Assembly: GCA_900317105.1 (NCBI GenBank)
Contig: ONFP01000014.1
Location: 1-35,978 of the forward strand
Source of the DNA: an uncultured Succinatimonas sp.
GTDB taxonomy: Bacteria > Pseudomonadota > Gammaproteobacteria > Enterobacterales > Succinivibrionaceae
Direction: 5' to 3'
DNA length: 35,978 nucleotides
The notes beneath the pieces are model-generated. The model was not told where the DNA came from. It saw only the letters and a program-made list of their open reading frames with translations, and did no database searches. Positions 8,885 to 17,546 of the stretch are shown one piece after another; position 1 is the first letter of the stretch; each line of letters opens with the position of its first letter. Both the position numbers and the translations under genes were made by a program.

Positions 8885-9133
8885 ATGGATAATCTTACAG
8901 AATTAACCTTTACTACTGTGCCAAAGCTGTGGAAACAGCGAGATGAAATCTTCAAGAATTCAGTTTTTGATATGCAGAATATCAGAAAGATTGATGCGGC
9001 CGGTGCTGCCTATCTGGTGCAGTGGGCCAAGTCTTTAGACAGTAAAAAGATTAAATTGCTTAATGTTTCACAGACTGCAGTAAATTTGATCACAACTTAT
9101 AGACTTAATGAGATTTTAGAAATCAAGAAGTAA
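8885..9133 (+). CDS. mlaB: STAS-domain protein MlaB
   Basis: The 82-residue STAS-domain protein binds MlaF and supports assembly and activity of the transporter. The core motif reads KIDAAGAAYLVQW (35-47). As I recall the family, the STAS loop usually reads (V/I)DTAG or (V/I)DSAG with a Thr/Ser (Thr52 in E. coli MlaB); here that residue is Ala38. A GGTGGG ribosome site precedes the ATG, and darP follows after only three bases. The identification rests on motif, size and operon position. Confidence 0.88.
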   Translation: MDNLTELTFTTVPKLWKQRDEIFKNSVFDMQNIRKIDAAGAAYLVQWAKSLDSKKIKLLNVSQTAVNLITTYRLNEILEIKK

Positions 9134-9136
9134 CTT

Positions 9137-9700
9137 ATGGCAGAACAGAAACATTTTGAAGGCTTTGATGCCGCCCCTGCAGAGGAGAGCCGCAGTGCTC
9201 ACAAGCGAGAGGCTCAGGCAATCAGAAAGCTTGTGGAAAAGATAGCTGATCTTGGTGATCAGAGCTTTAAATCCCTGGTTATTCCTCAGGATGTCAAGGA
9301 TGCTCTGATTATTGCAAGAAAACTCAAGCCAAAATCAGATGAAAGACGCAGACAGCTTCAGTATGTGGCTAAGCTTCAGAGAGCCTATGACGACTCTGAT
9401 CTTGAGCAGCAGGTTAATATGCTGGGTGCCTCATCAAAGGTTGATCCTAATGCCCTAAAGCTTGAGAAGTTAAGAGAGAAGCTGATTACCGGAGGAATTG
9501 AGGTAGTTAACGCCTTATGTAATCTGGCAGCTGAAATTGACAGAAACAAGCTTAGAAACCTGGTTAAGAAGGCCAAGGAAGAATCCGCTAAAATCGAATC
9601 TGAGGAAGTGGCAAAGCCTAATTCCAGAGCTTTGTTCAAATATGTCAAAACTGAACTTGCAAAGGCAAAGGTTCAGATCCCAGACGACCTCATCAAGTAA
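9137..9700 (+). CDS. darP: Ribosome-associated protein DarP (YjgA, DUF615)
   Basis: The 187-residue, charged, all-helical protein matches the YjgA/DUF615 family. An N-terminal KREAQAIRKLVEKIADLG segment and the central KPKSDERRRQLQYVAKLQR block are characteristic. In E. coli, DarP associates with late 50S ribosomal subunit precursors and helps maturation of the peptidyl transferase centre. Here it is the last gene after mlaFEDCB, a linkage not found in E. coli. It converges on the DUF2750 gene, with 34 bp between the stops. Confidence 0.9.
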   Translation: MAEQKHFEGFDAAPAEESRSAHKREAQAIRKLVEKIADLGDQSFKSLVIPQDVKDALIIARKLKPKSDERRRQLQYVAKLQRAYDDSDLEQQVNMLGASSKVDPNALKLEKLREKLITGGIEVVNALCNLAAEIDRNKLRNLVKKAKEESAKIESEEVAKPNSRALFKYVKTELAKAKVQIPDDLIK

Positions 9701-9710
9701 TCCTGATCTG

Positions 9711-9735
9711 ACGTCTTTGCCTTTGGTGAAGACGT
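9711..9735. terminator. Hairpin between convergent darP and DUF2750 genes
   Basis: ACGTCTT (9711-9717) and AAGACGT (9729-9735) form a 7-bp stem with an 11-base loop, placed exactly between the two stop codons. It has no strong T-run on either strand, so termination is inferred mainly from position. It may act on both strands. Confidence 0.45.
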
Positions 9736-10115
9736 TAGAATTCTATAGGTGATTCTACAGAGAAATCCTTATCTGAAATCGGCATAAAGCCAATCAGTAC
9801 ATTCTGCTGCTCACGGAAGGCTGGAACCCATTTCTCGTTCCAGACCTGAGTGGTTACAAACTGAGGCTTGAAACCTTCCATGCCGTTTTTCTCAGCATAG
9901 CCTGCAGCAAGTTCCTCATGTGACCATACAGGAAGAATACTGAAAATGTTATGATCCTCATCTTCCTCTGTATCTTCAAGAATCAGTGGGCCTTCGCTAT
10001 CAGCAAGAATGTAGAAGCCATTTTCTTCTTTGGCAACTCTCATAAACATTGCCTGTCTGTATTCTGCATTTAGAGACTGGATTGCCTCATATTCTTTTTC
10101 TGTAAGTTTTGCCAT
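9735..10115 (-). CDS. DUF2750 domain-containing protein
   Basis: The 126-residue, acidic, soluble protein has no signal or membrane segment. It matches the DUF2750 pattern as I recall it: an N-terminal Lys/Glu helix, GFYILADSEGPLIL, then LPVWSHEELA and WVPAFREQQNVLIGFMPI. DUF2750 has no established function. The start lies 8 bp downstream of the uvrA stop on the same strand, so it is probably co-transcribed with uvrA, which is the only functional hint (SOS or repair context). Convergent with darP. Confidence 0.75.
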   Translation of the reverse strand: MAKLTEKEYEAIQSLNAEYRQAMFMRVAKEENGFYILADSEGPLILEDTEEDEDHNIFSILPVWSHEELAAGYAEKNGMEGFKPQFVTTQVWNEKWVPAFREQQNVLIGFMPISDKDFSVESPIEF

Positions 10116-10123
10116 ATAGTCTC

Positions 10124-12967
10124 CTAATAGCCTCTTTCTAGTATTGGTTTTAAAAACTGCCCGGTAAATGATTCTCTACATTCACTGACCTCTTCAGGAG
10201 TACCGCAGACGATTATATTTCCGCCGTTACGTCCACCTTCAGGTCCTAGGTCGATAAGATAATCTGCAGACTTGATTACGTCAAGATTATGTTCGATTAC
10301 TATAACAGTATTTCCCTGATCTCTTAATCTGGTCAGAACATCCAGTAACAGTCTCACATCTTCAAAGTGCAGACCTGTAGTAGGCTCATCAAGAATGTAA
10401 AGAGTCTTACCGGTAGCCTTCTTTGACAGTTCTTTAGAGAGCTTGATTCTCTGAGCTTCACCGCCTGAGAAGGTTGTAGCAGACTGACCTAGGGTAATGT
10501 AGGATAGGCCCACGTCCATCAGTGTCTGCAGCTTAGATGCGATGGAAGGTACTGCCGAGAAGAACTCTAAAGCCTGCTCAATGTTCATGTCCAGAACATC
10601 GGCGATAGTCTTGCCTTTATATAAAACTTCAAGAGTTTCTCGGTTATATCTCTTACCGTCACACTCTTCGCATTTTACATAGACATCAGGCATGAAGTTC
10701 ATGGAAACCTTGATGGTTCCATCGCCCTGACAGGCTTCGCATCTACCTCCCTTTACGTTAAAGGAGAATCTGCCAGGAGTATAGCCTCTTGCTCTTGATT
10801 CAGGAGTTTTTGCAAACAGGTCTCGTATATCAGAGAACAGTCCTACGTATGTTGCAGGATTGGAACGAGGAGTTCTGCCGATAGGACTCTGATCAATACA
10901 GATGATCTTGTCAAAATGCTCAAGTCCCTCTATCTCTCTGAATGGAGCTGGATCATCATTTGCTGTGACTCCGTTTAGTTTACGCTCGGCAATTCTGACC
11001 AGGGTATCGTTAACCAGTGTTGATTTGCCAGAACCTGAAACGCCTGTTACTACCACGAAGCATCCAACAGGGAAGGATACGTCGATATTCTTGAGGTTAT
11101 TGCCGGTACATCCCTTTAAAGTCAGGAGCTTTGATTTCTTTGGTTTGATTCTTTTCTTTGGAATTTCAATGCGTCTCTTGCCTGAGAGGTATTTACCGGT
11201 CAGGGAGTTTTCGCATTTTTCAATTTCATCAACTGGTCCCTGAGCGATTACTTCGCCACCGTTGATTCCGGCTGCAGGACCGATATCTATAATCTGATCT
11301 GCAGCTCTCATGGTATCTTCATCGTGCTCTACAACAATAACTGTATTGCCGATGTCTCTCAGATTCTTCAGGGCATCAAGGAGCTTTGAGTTATCCCTCT
11401 GATGAAGACCGATACTAGGTTCGTCCAGCACATACATAACACCGGTCAGACCTGCACCGATCTGACTTGCCAGCCTGATACGCTGGGCTTCACCTCCGGA
11501 TAGGGTTTCAGCTGAGCGCGACAGAGTCAGATATCCAAGTCCAACGTTTATCAGAAATCCCAATCTGGCTCTGATTTCCTTTAATACTCGTGAGGCAATA
11601 TTCTTTTCCTGCTCTGTAAGCTTTATTTCGGAGAAGAACTGATAGCACTCCTGTATTGAGTAGTTATTAATCTCTGGTAAGGATTTATTGTTAACAAATA
11701 CGTTGCAGTATTCCTTCTTCAGCCTTGCGCCATGACAGTCAGGGCAAGGCAGTGGTCTCATCAGTTTTGAAATATAGACTCTTACATACTCAGATTCGGT
11801 TTCGCGTGATCTTCTCTCGTAATTAGGAATAACACCCTCAAATGGCTCAAAGCTGGTCTGGGATTTCTTTCCTCCAGAGTAGACCATTTTCATAGGAATG
11901 GCTGTAGTGCCAGTTCCATACATGAGCAGATCAACTTCCTTTTTGGTAAGCTCACTAAATGGTTTCTGAAGATCTATATCGTAATAATCGGCAACAGCTT
12001 CTAATTCCTTATAATAGAAAGGATTTCTTCTGTCCCATCCTAGAATTGCTCCCTCAAATACGGATTTGGTTTTATCAGGAACGATCTTGTCGATATCCAG
12101 AACCATCATTGCACCTAAGCCTTCGCATTTAGGACAGTATCCGTGTGGATTATTAAAGGAGAAATCTCTTGGTTCTAATTCTGGAATTGAATAGCCGCAG
12201 ATAGGGCATGAGTAATGAGATGAGAACAGAATCTCATCCTCTTTTTTATGCTCCTCCATTGGACAGACCACGGCAATACCGTCAGAGTATTTGAGCGCGG
12301 TTTCAAAGGAATCAGCAAGACGCTGTTTTAAATCTGGCTTAACCTTGATTCTGTCTACAACAATATCAATATCATGCTTTTCTCTTAAAGCCAGATCTGG
12401 AGGATCGGAGAGATCGCAGATTTCTCCATCGACCCTGGCGCGGATAAAACCGTCTTTAGCCAGATCAGTAAACAGCTGTTTATATTCGCCCTTTCTTCCT
12501 CTTACCACAGGAGAGAGGATCATAATCTTGGTTCCCTCAGGCTGTTCCATAACCGCATCAACCATCTGGCTTATGGTCTGAGCTTTCAGAACCGTGCCGT
12601 GTTCTGGACATCTTGCCTCTCCGATTCTTGCCCAGATAAGTCTTAAATAGTCATGAATCTCTGTGATAGTACCGACTGTTGATCTTGGGTTGTGGGAGGT
12701 GGCCTTCTGCTCAATGGAGATAGCAGGGGATAGACCTTCAATTGAATCAACATCAGGTTTGTCCATCAGGGATAAGAACTGACGGGCGTATGCAGAAAGA
12801 GATTCCACATAGCGACGCTGTCCTTCTGCATAAAGAGTGTCGAAGGCAAGAGATGATTTTCCTGAACCTGATCTTCCTGTGATTACGCAGAGTTTGTTAC
12901 GTGGAATTGTCAGATTCAGATTTTTCAGATTATGGGTGCGGGCACCGCGAATTACGATTTTATCCAT
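10124..12967 (-). CDS. uvrA: Excinuclease ABC subunit A
   Basis: The 947-residue UvrA is the damage-recognition ATPase of nucleotide excision repair. It has tandem ABC modules: Walker [10 protein letters not shown] (31-39) and GVSGSGKST in the second half; signatures [12 protein letters not shown] and [12 protein letters not shown]; Walker [12 protein letters not shown] and [11 protein letters not shown]. Zinc-binding CPIC...CPKC and CEAC...CEEC clusters are present. Length matches E. coli UvrA (940). It is divergent from ssb, the classical gammaproteobacterial arrangement. No clear Shine-Dalgarno precedes the ATG (bases are AT-rich), and no canonical LexA box was found. Confidence 0.98.
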   Translation of the reverse strand: MDKIVIRGARTHNLKNLNLTIPRNKLCVITGRSGSGKSSLAFDTLYAEGQRRYVESLSAYARQFLSLMDKPDVDSIEGLSPAISIEQKATSHNPRSTVGTITEIHDYLRLIWARIGEARCPEHGTVLKAQTISQMVDAVMEQPEGTKIMILSPVVRGRKGEYKQLFTDLAKDGFIRARVDGEICDLSDPPDLALREKHDIDIVVDRIKVKPDLKQRLADSFETALKYSDGIAVVCPMEEHKKEDEILFSSHYSCPICGYSIPELEPRDFSFNNPHGYCPKCEGLGAMMVLDIDKIVPDKTKSVFEGAILGWDRRNPFYYKELEAVADYYDIDLQKPFSELTKKEVDLLMYGTGTTAIPMKMVYSGGKKSQTSFEPFEGVIPNYERRSRETESEYVRVYISKLMRPLPCPDCHGARLKKEYCNVFVNNKSLPEINNYSIQECYQFFSEIKLTEQEKNIASRVLKEIRARLGFLINVGLGYLTLSRSAETLSGGEAQRIRLASQIGAGLTGVMYVLDEPSIGLHQRDNSKLLDALKNLRDIGNTVIVVEHDEDTMRAADQIIDIGPAAGINGGEVIAQGPVDEIEKCENSLTGKYLSGKRRIEIPKKRIKPKKSKLLTLKGCTGNNLKNIDVSFPVGCFVVVTGVSGSGKSTLVNDTLVRIAERKLNGVTANDDPAPFREIEGLEHFDKIICIDQSPIGRTPRSNPATYVGLFSDIRDLFAKTPESRARGYTPGRFSFNVKGGRCEACQGDGTIKVSMNFMPDVYVKCEECDGKRYNRETLEVLYKGKTIADVLDMNIEQALEFFSAVPSIASKLQTLMDVGLSYITLGQSATTFSGGEAQRIKLSKELSKKATGKTLYILDEPTTGLHFEDVRLLLDVLTRLRDQGNTVIVIEHNLDVIKSADYLIDLGPEGGRNGGNIIVCGTPEEVSECRESFTGQFLKPILERGY

Positions 12968-13442
12968 TTGTATAATTGATTTTTATTAAAGTCGATTTTG
13001 TAATTTTACCTTAAACAATTCATGGAGGATAAAAGAAAAGACGACAAAATTAATCAGTAATGATTTCTATTAGAGATAATTATGCATTGAAGTCATACTA
13101 TGAGAGCACTGAAAATAATCTTTATTGAATTATGTTTCATTGAAATATATTTCAATGAATTATGTTTCAACATAATTCCTGCCCAATTTTTTTGATTATC
13201 TTTCTTTGTTCTGAAAATATTTAAATCAAAAAAAATTTACCGCACAGTTCTTATCTAATCTTATTGAAAAAAAAGAAAAAAAAGATTTAAGCTAAATGAC
13301 ATGCATTGTAAGTGGGTATTTTTGGGTATGCTTAAATGCAGGAGCAAATTTTTCAATGCAATAATATACAGGCTAATAATAATCATTTTGCTGTACCAAA
13401 GAGATTTCTTCTCCGAGGACAGTCTATTTATAAGGATTTAAT
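12968..13442. promoter_or_regulatory. uvrA/ssb divergent intergenic region
   Basis: The 475 bp of AT-rich DNA hold the divergent promoters. No gene is seen. Contents: two overlapping 22-bp palindromes (listed separately), a poly-A/G tract near 13266-13284, and the ssb leader with AAGGA before the ATG. There is one degenerate LexA-like site at 13356-13371 (ATG-N10-CAG, right half AATATACAG), which has one mismatch in the core. The canonical CTG-N10-CAG SOS box expected between uvrA and ssb was not found. Confidence 0.5.
13126..13178. repeat. Two overlapping perfect 22-bp palindromes plus direct repeat
   Basis: Positions 13137-13158 (arms TCATTGAAATA / TATTTCAATGA) form an uninterrupted palindrome. 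Positions 13157-13178 (arms GAATTATGTT / AACATAATTC with a TC centre) form a second that shares two bases with the first. The 14-mer TGAATTATGTTTCA occurs twice, at 13126-13139 and 13156-13169, 30 bp apart. All of it lies between the uvrA and ssb starts, 160-310 bp from each. It may be an operator cluster or a strong cruciform. Confidence 0.8.
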
Positions 13443-13991
13443 ATGACTCGTGGAGTTAATAAAGTAATTCTGATTGGTAATCTTGGAGATGAACCTGTAT
13501 TTAGAACAACTGGTTCAGGTACTGCAGTTGCCAATGTTTCAATGGTTACCAATGAGGTTCGTCGCAATGCAGAATCCGGTCAGATGACAGAGATAGCTGA
13601 ATGGCATCGAGTTGTTTTATGGGGAAGACTGGCAGAAATAGCTCAGAAATGGCTACATAAGGGATCACTGGTATACGTGGAAGGAAAACTTCGTACCAGA
13701 TCTTTTACCGATAAGCAGAATGTTAAGAAAAGTGTTACAGAAATTGTAGCAGATGAGCTACAGATGCTTGGTTCTTCAAAGGCTCACTCGGAGAGTGATT
13801 CTTTCTCATCACTGAATAACTCTATTAGAAACAATCCTGCTCAGCCTGATAATTCTCCATACGGAAATCCTTCAGCACAGCCATCATTTCTGAATGATTC
13901 ATCTTTTATAAATCAGAAACCAGCATCATCAAATCCTGAACCTGCTATTGTTGTGGATGGAAATGATGATTCTGACGATCTGCCATTCTAA
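13443..13991 (+). CDS. ssb: Single-stranded DNA-binding protein
   Basis: The 182-residue SSB has an N-terminal OB fold (about 1-110: NKVILIGNLGDEPVFR, EWHRVVLWGRLAEIA, GSLVYVEGKLRTR). A flexible Ser/Asn/Pro-rich linker follows, then the acidic tip DDSDDLPF that recruits repair and replication partners. It coats ssDNA in replication, recombination and repair. It has its own AAGGA ribosome site. It is divergent from uvrA and followed by a GC-rich hairpin. Confidence 0.98.
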   Translation: MTRGVNKVILIGNLGDEPVFRTTGSGTAVANVSMVTNEVRRNAESGQMTEIAEWHRVVLWGRLAEIAQKWLHKGSLVYVEGKLRTRSFTDKQNVKKSVTEIVADELQMLGSSKAHSESDSFSSLNNSIRNNPAQPDNSPYGNPSAQPSFLNDSSFINQKPASSNPEPAIVVDGNDDSDDLPF

Positions 13992-14000
13992 ATATTAATT

Positions 14001-14036
14001 GAGATGCCCCTCCCGGGGGGGGCTCTCTGTCCTTTT
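14001..14036 (+). terminator. ssb transcription terminator
   Basis: GAGA-T-GCCCC (14001-14010) pairs with GGGGC-TCTC (14019-14027), with one bulged T, and is followed by TGTCCTTTTAT. It begins 9 bp after the ssb stop. The stem is very GC-rich for this genome; the T-run is short. Confidence 0.7.
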
Positions 14037-14191
14037 ATATCCGCGTAAAACTTTTTCTTTATTTTTTTTCTTTGTTACATAACCGCAAATAGTGGACTGA
14101 TTTTAATTTATGTCATCCAACTGATTAACATACTGATTTAAAAGATATTTATTAGAATAATTAGCATAAAAATCATTCTTTAATGTGATAA

Positions 14192-14557
14192 CAATTACGA
14201 TTATTTAAAGGTTTCTACCAAATATTTGAGGGGGGTTATTACAAGGTTCATAATGTTTACAGTCACCGTCTGAAGCTTGCCGATCGCTATCAGCTGGATT
14301 ATGCAGAGCGAAAGCCCTTCTATGCCGGACTTGGTGGTGAATATGAGTTTGACGGCAAGTCTGAGCTGACTGTAGAAACCGATGTTAAAGCCAAACCATC
14401 AAAACTTGACGGTTATAGAACCTGTGTTGAAATAGGTTTTCTTGTCAAGCCGGATGAGAATCTGAGAGGATTAAGTCTGGATTTAACCTTGAAAGGGCGT
14501 TATGGTGCCGAGTATCGCGACATCTATTCAAATGCTGAGCTGAAATACTATTTCTAA
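14192..14557 (+). pseudogene. C-terminal remnant of an outer-membrane beta-barrel (autotransporter-like) protein
   Basis: A frame without stops runs from 14192 to the TAA at 14555-14557. TGA and TAA lie immediately upstream, and no ATG, GTG or TTG start occurs in it. The ~115 visible residues alternate polar and aromatic/hydrophobic positions (FYAGLGGEYEF, VEIGFLVKPDENLRG, LSLDLTLKGRYG) and end in AELKYYF. This is the pattern of the last strands of an autotransporter or similar barrel with the terminal aromatic BAM signal. It is followed by a good terminator. I infer that a large secreted gene was lost by deletion, leaving its 3' end. The upstream 13992-14191 is AT-rich and otherwise featureless. 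Confidence 0.65.
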
Positions 14558-14586
14558 ATCAGATTAAGTATTCTTCAACATGATAG

Positions 14587-14625
14587 CTCGCAAGTCCCGG
14601 TTTTACCGGGATTTACGAGTTTTTT
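14587..14625 (+). terminator. Rho-independent terminator after the barrel remnant
   Basis: A long stem with core TCCCGG / CCGGGA and outer arms CTCG / CGAG (14587-14619) is followed directly by TTTTTT (14620-14625). It is oriented for the plus-strand remnant. It also sits 11 bp beyond the end of dctQ on the opposite strand and may block transcription there too. Confidence 0.8.
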
Positions 14626-14635
14626 GGTATATGTG

Positions 14636-15148
14636 TTAAGCCTCTTTCTTCTCGGCTGTCCATGGCAGTTTAAAGGCCTGAACAATATCTCTCAGAGAGT
14701 AGCAGGTCATAAAGAAGGCGCTTACAGGAATTACCATGTAAAAATACTTCTTCTGCAGCCAGGTGATGGTCAGCATGTAGGACTGAGCGCGGCATACCAG
14801 CACAAAGCCGTAGTAGCAGATGGTTGCGTACATGATGGCTTCAATGATTGTGGAGATGATTCTGCAGATTTTGCCGGCAGGGGTACCTACGATTCTGTCA
14901 GTTATTACATCAACAATAAAATGTCCTCTGGTTCTCACCAGTTCCTGTGCTCCAAAGAAAATTACCCATACTAAAAATAGCTGAGTCCATTCATCAGTCT
15001 GGGTGAAGTTGTATATAGGCACAAATCTGACGAATACGTTCAGAAGGAACATCACAAAGATGATCATCATAGATGCTATGCAGATAAAACGTGTTACCCT
15101 GCTGACTATGGCATCTATGCCTTTAAGCAGATTTAATACTGTGTTCAT
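14636..15148 (-). CDS. dctQ: TRAP transporter small permease (DctQ-type)
   Basis: The 170-residue protein has four predicted transmembrane helices (about 20-42, 50-70, 90-112, 132-155). The family's central motif is present as TDEWTQLFLVWVIFFGAQELVR. DctQ is the small membrane subunit of tripartite ATP-independent periplasmic transporters, which use an ion gradient to import carboxylates and sugar acids. It lies 9 bp after dctM, with a GAGG ribosome site. It forms a complete TRAP system with the upstream dctP and dctM. The substrate cannot be read from this subunit. Confidence 0.92.
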   Translation of the reverse strand: MNTVLNLLKGIDAIVSRVTRFICIASMMIIFVMFLLNVFVRFVPIYNFTQTDEWTQLFLVWVIFFGAQELVRTRGHFIVDVITDRIVGTPAGKICRIISTIIEAIMYATICYYGFVLVCRAQSYMLTITWLQKKYFYMVIPVSAFFMTCYSLRDIVQAFKLPWTAEKKEA

Positions 15149-15157
15149 ATATCAGCC

Positions 15158-16441
15158 TCAGTTAATCAGATGTCCAAGACCTAGAGTTACAGGTCCGCAG
15201 AAGGCTACCAGAATTGCCACAGCAATCATGATCAGAACATAGCCAACTGCCTGTTTAGCAATAGCCATTACCTTTTCTCCGGTAATTGAAGCCATAACAT
15301 ACAGATTCAGTCCCACCGGAGGCGTCAGAACTCCAACGGCAAGGGAAATGCACATTACAATACCCATCTGTACTACGTCATAATGGAAGGCTTTTGCCAG
15401 AGGCACAAAGATAGGAACGGTAATCAGCAGAATTGCGGTTCCCTCCATGAAACAGCCCATTAAAACCAGTACCAGAATGATAATCAGCAGTACAGGAATA
15501 ATTGAGGTGAAGCTTTCGGAAATAAAGGCAATTGCCTGCTGAGGAATACGTGTATACAGCAATACGTACTGGAAGAAACCTGCAGTTGCAATAATAAACA
15601 TTACCTTTGAAGTCTGTTCTACGGTTTCCCAGAATATTTTTGGTAAATCCCTGATATGCAGAGTGTGGTAAACAAAGAAGCCTAAAACCATTACATAGAA
15701 ACTGGCAACAGCGGCTGCTTCAGTCGCGGTGAACAGGCCTGCAAACATACCGCCTATGACAATGACAGGAGTCATCAAGGCTAAAAAAGCTTTCTTGAAG
15801 GCATCATAGCGTTCAATCCAGGGTACAGGATCTTCTTTTGCATAACCGTTCTTGTAGCTTACATATGATGACCAGGACATAAAACCGATACCCAGCAGCA
15901 GACCAGGCACAATTCCTGCCGCAAACAGGGAATTAACGGAGGTCTGTGTCAGTCCTGCGTAAAGAATCAGGGTAATGCTTGGAGGAATAATAGGACCTAA
16001 AGCTCCGCCTGCAGCAATGGTTGCACAGCAGAATGGTTTTCCATAACCGCACTTTGACATCTCTCCGATGGCAATCATACCAATACCGGCGGCACAGGCT
16101 GCGGCAGAACCTGACATGGCAGCCATTACCATACAGGCAGCAATTGCAGCATTGGACAGACCGCCCCATCTATGTCCAAGGCAGGCTCTTCCAAAGCCAA
16201 ACAGACTGCCGGATACACCGCCTACATTCATGAAGTTTCCCATTAAAAGGAAAAATGGAATAGACATCAGAGTAATGCCGGAGACCTGATCGTACATACG
16301 CTGGGGAATAAGAAATAATTTTTCTAATCCTCCTCCAGCCAGAAGAAAGGTTGCAAGCGAGGTAAATCCCATGGTAACTGCAGTGCTTACACCAATCAGC
16401 ATCAGCAGCAGTACGCCTGCAAAGATAAAGAACATGATCAT
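15158..16441 (-). CDS. dctM: TRAP transporter large permease (DctM-type)
   Basis: The 427-residue DctM protein has about 11-12 hydrophobic segments. Recognisable family stretches are SIPFFLLMGNFMNVGG, MVMAAMSGSAAACAAGIGMI, AAGGALGPIIPPSI and GVLTPPVGLNLYV. It is the ion-coupled channel subunit of the TRAP system. A GGAA motif lies upstream of the ATG. The gene is separated from dctP by 106 bp holding a strong inverted repeat, so dctP is probably expressed above the permease genes. Confidence 0.95.
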   Translation of the reverse strand: MIMFFIFAGVLLLMLIGVSTAVTMGFTSLATFLLAGGGLEKLFLIPQRMYDQVSGITLMSIPFFLLMGNFMNVGGVSGSLFGFGRACLGHRWGGLSNAAIAACMVMAAMSGSAAACAAGIGMIAIGEMSKCGYGKPFCCATIAAGGALGPIIPPSITLILYAGLTQTSVNSLFAAGIVPGLLLGIGFMSWSSYVSYKNGYAKEDPVPWIERYDAFKKAFLALMTPVIVIGGMFAGLFTATEAAAVASFYVMVLGFFVYHTLHIRDLPKIFWETVEQTSKVMFIIATAGFFQYVLLYTRIPQQAIAFISESFTSIIPVLLIIILVLVLMGCFMEGTAILLITVPIFVPLAKAFHYDVVQMGIVMCISLAVGVLTPPVGLNLYVMASITGEKVMAIAKQAVGYVLIMIAVAILVAFCGPVTLGLGHLIN

Positions 16442-16465
16442 ATTACGTTCCGTATTTTGAAATCA

Positions 16466-16503
16466 GGAAGGTAATCTATTTTAATTTCAGATAGTTACCT
16501 TCC
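16466..16503. repeat. Intercistronic hairpin between dctP and dctM
   Basis: GGAAGGTAA (16466-16474) pairs with TTACCTTCC (16495-16503), extended inward by CTAT/ATAG with one bulge. The structure lies 45 bp after the dctP stop in transcript order, with no T-run. Such hairpins commonly protect the upstream binding-protein mRNA from 3' decay; that role here is inference. Confidence 0.6.
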
Positions 16504-16547
16504 ATAAGATGACAGCGAGAATGACAGGTTAAATCAAATCAGACAGT

Positions 16548-17546
16548 CTACTTGTTGTCTGCAACAGCCTTAAGCAGCTTGTCCATTTCTTCCTGTCCGG
16601 ATAGTTCTCCGATTTTCTTGTAGGCTGGTGCCATCTTGTCAATGAATGACTGTCTGTCAGGAGTGGTAACGTTCATTCCCTTCTCTTTTAGCTGTTCAAT
16701 CACCTTGGCTTCGCCACCGGAGATTTCTTCACGGGTAAGATTCTGTGCCTTGATGGCCTCTTCCTTTAAGATCTGTTTGAGTTCATCTGACTGAGCGTCG
16801 TAGGTGTCCTTGTTGATTATCAGAGCCTGACAGTCAAAATAGTGGTTGGTTAGAGCCAGATTATCCTGTGTTTCAAACAGAGAATCGGCATAAATGGTGA
16901 AAACCGGATTTTCCTGGCCGTCTACAACACCCTGCTTTAATGAGGAATATAGCTCAGAGTATGCAATCTTCTGGGTATTGGCTCCGATTGCATCAAAGGC
17001 AGCCAGTAGTCCTGCTGAAGGTGGAACGCGGATTTTTACTCCCTTCAGATCCTCAGCTCTCTTAACCACGATACCCTTGGTTGTGGTCTGTCTGAAACCA
17101 TAGTCGAACATGGATAAACCATAAGCGTCATGTTGAGCAAGACCTTCATTCATCCAATCCATTACATAATTGTCGATAACCTTATGTGCATGATCGTAGT
17201 TTTCAAAGAGGAATGGAGCGGTCATGGCATTTAGTTTCTTTGAGTAGGTGGCAAGATTACCTAAGGAAACAATGGCCATATCCAGAGAACTCATGGTAAT
17301 CTGCTCTGCCAGAGCTGGCTGATCTCCAAGCTCACCTGCAGGATAGACCTCAACAGTTACCTTACCTCCGGTTCTTTCCTTAACATTCTTGGCAAACTGT
17401 TCTGCTGCCTTATTATGGGCATGAGAAGTTGCGGCTGTATGAGCCAGTCTTAAGGTAATTTCCTTGAATTCAGCACTGTATGCTGCTGTTGAACAGAAGG
17501 CGCAGACTGCGACTGCAAGTGCAGTTTTTGATAGGATTTTCAACAT
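16548..17546 (-). CDS. dctP: TRAP transporter substrate-binding protein (DctP family)
   Basis: The 332-residue periplasmic protein has a signal peptide (cleavage near SAA-YSA, residue 25). The DctP fold follows: LRLAHTAATSHAHNKAAEQF, VYPAGELGD, DLKGVKIRVPPSAG with the conserved arginine that binds a substrate carboxylate, then KQGVVDGQENP. This predicts an organic- or sugar-acid ligand, possibly a uronate-type acid, but the specific ligand is unknown. It is first in dctP-dctM-dctQ. GGAG lies upstream of the ATG, and a pair of 21-bp-spaced half-sites occurs about 150-190 bp upstream. Confidence 0.94.
   Translation of the reverse strand: MLKILSKTALAVAVCAFCSTAAYSAEFKEITLRLAHTAATSHAHNKAAEQFAKNVKERTGGKVTVEVYPAGELGDQPALAEQITMSSLDMAIVSLGNLATYSKKLNAMTAPFLFENYDHAHKVIDNYVMDWMNEGLAQHDAYGLSMFDYGFRQTTTKGIVVKRAEDLKGVKIRVPPSAGLLAAFDAIGANTQKIAYSELYSSLKQGVVDGQENPVFTIYADSLFETQDNLALTNHYFDCQALIINKDTYDAQSDELKQILKEEAIKAQNLTREEISGGEAKVIEQLKEKGMNVTTPDRQSFIDKMAPAYKKIGELSGQEEMDKLLKAVADNK

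Noticed and set aside
13260-13290. A/G-rich tract upstream of ssb as a CRISPR-like or tandem repeat
   Set aside because: Simple homopolymer-type tract with no repeated unit and spacer structure.
13356-13371. LexA box between uvrA and ssb
   Set aside because: The core reads ATG-N10-CAG instead of CTG-N10-CAG and the left half is poor; only the right half looks like a site, so it is not called as an operator.
14624-14974. 116-codon plus-strand open frame antisense to dctQ
   Set aside because: The opposite strand encodes a clear DctQ with membrane helices and a ribosome site; this frame begins in the terminator.
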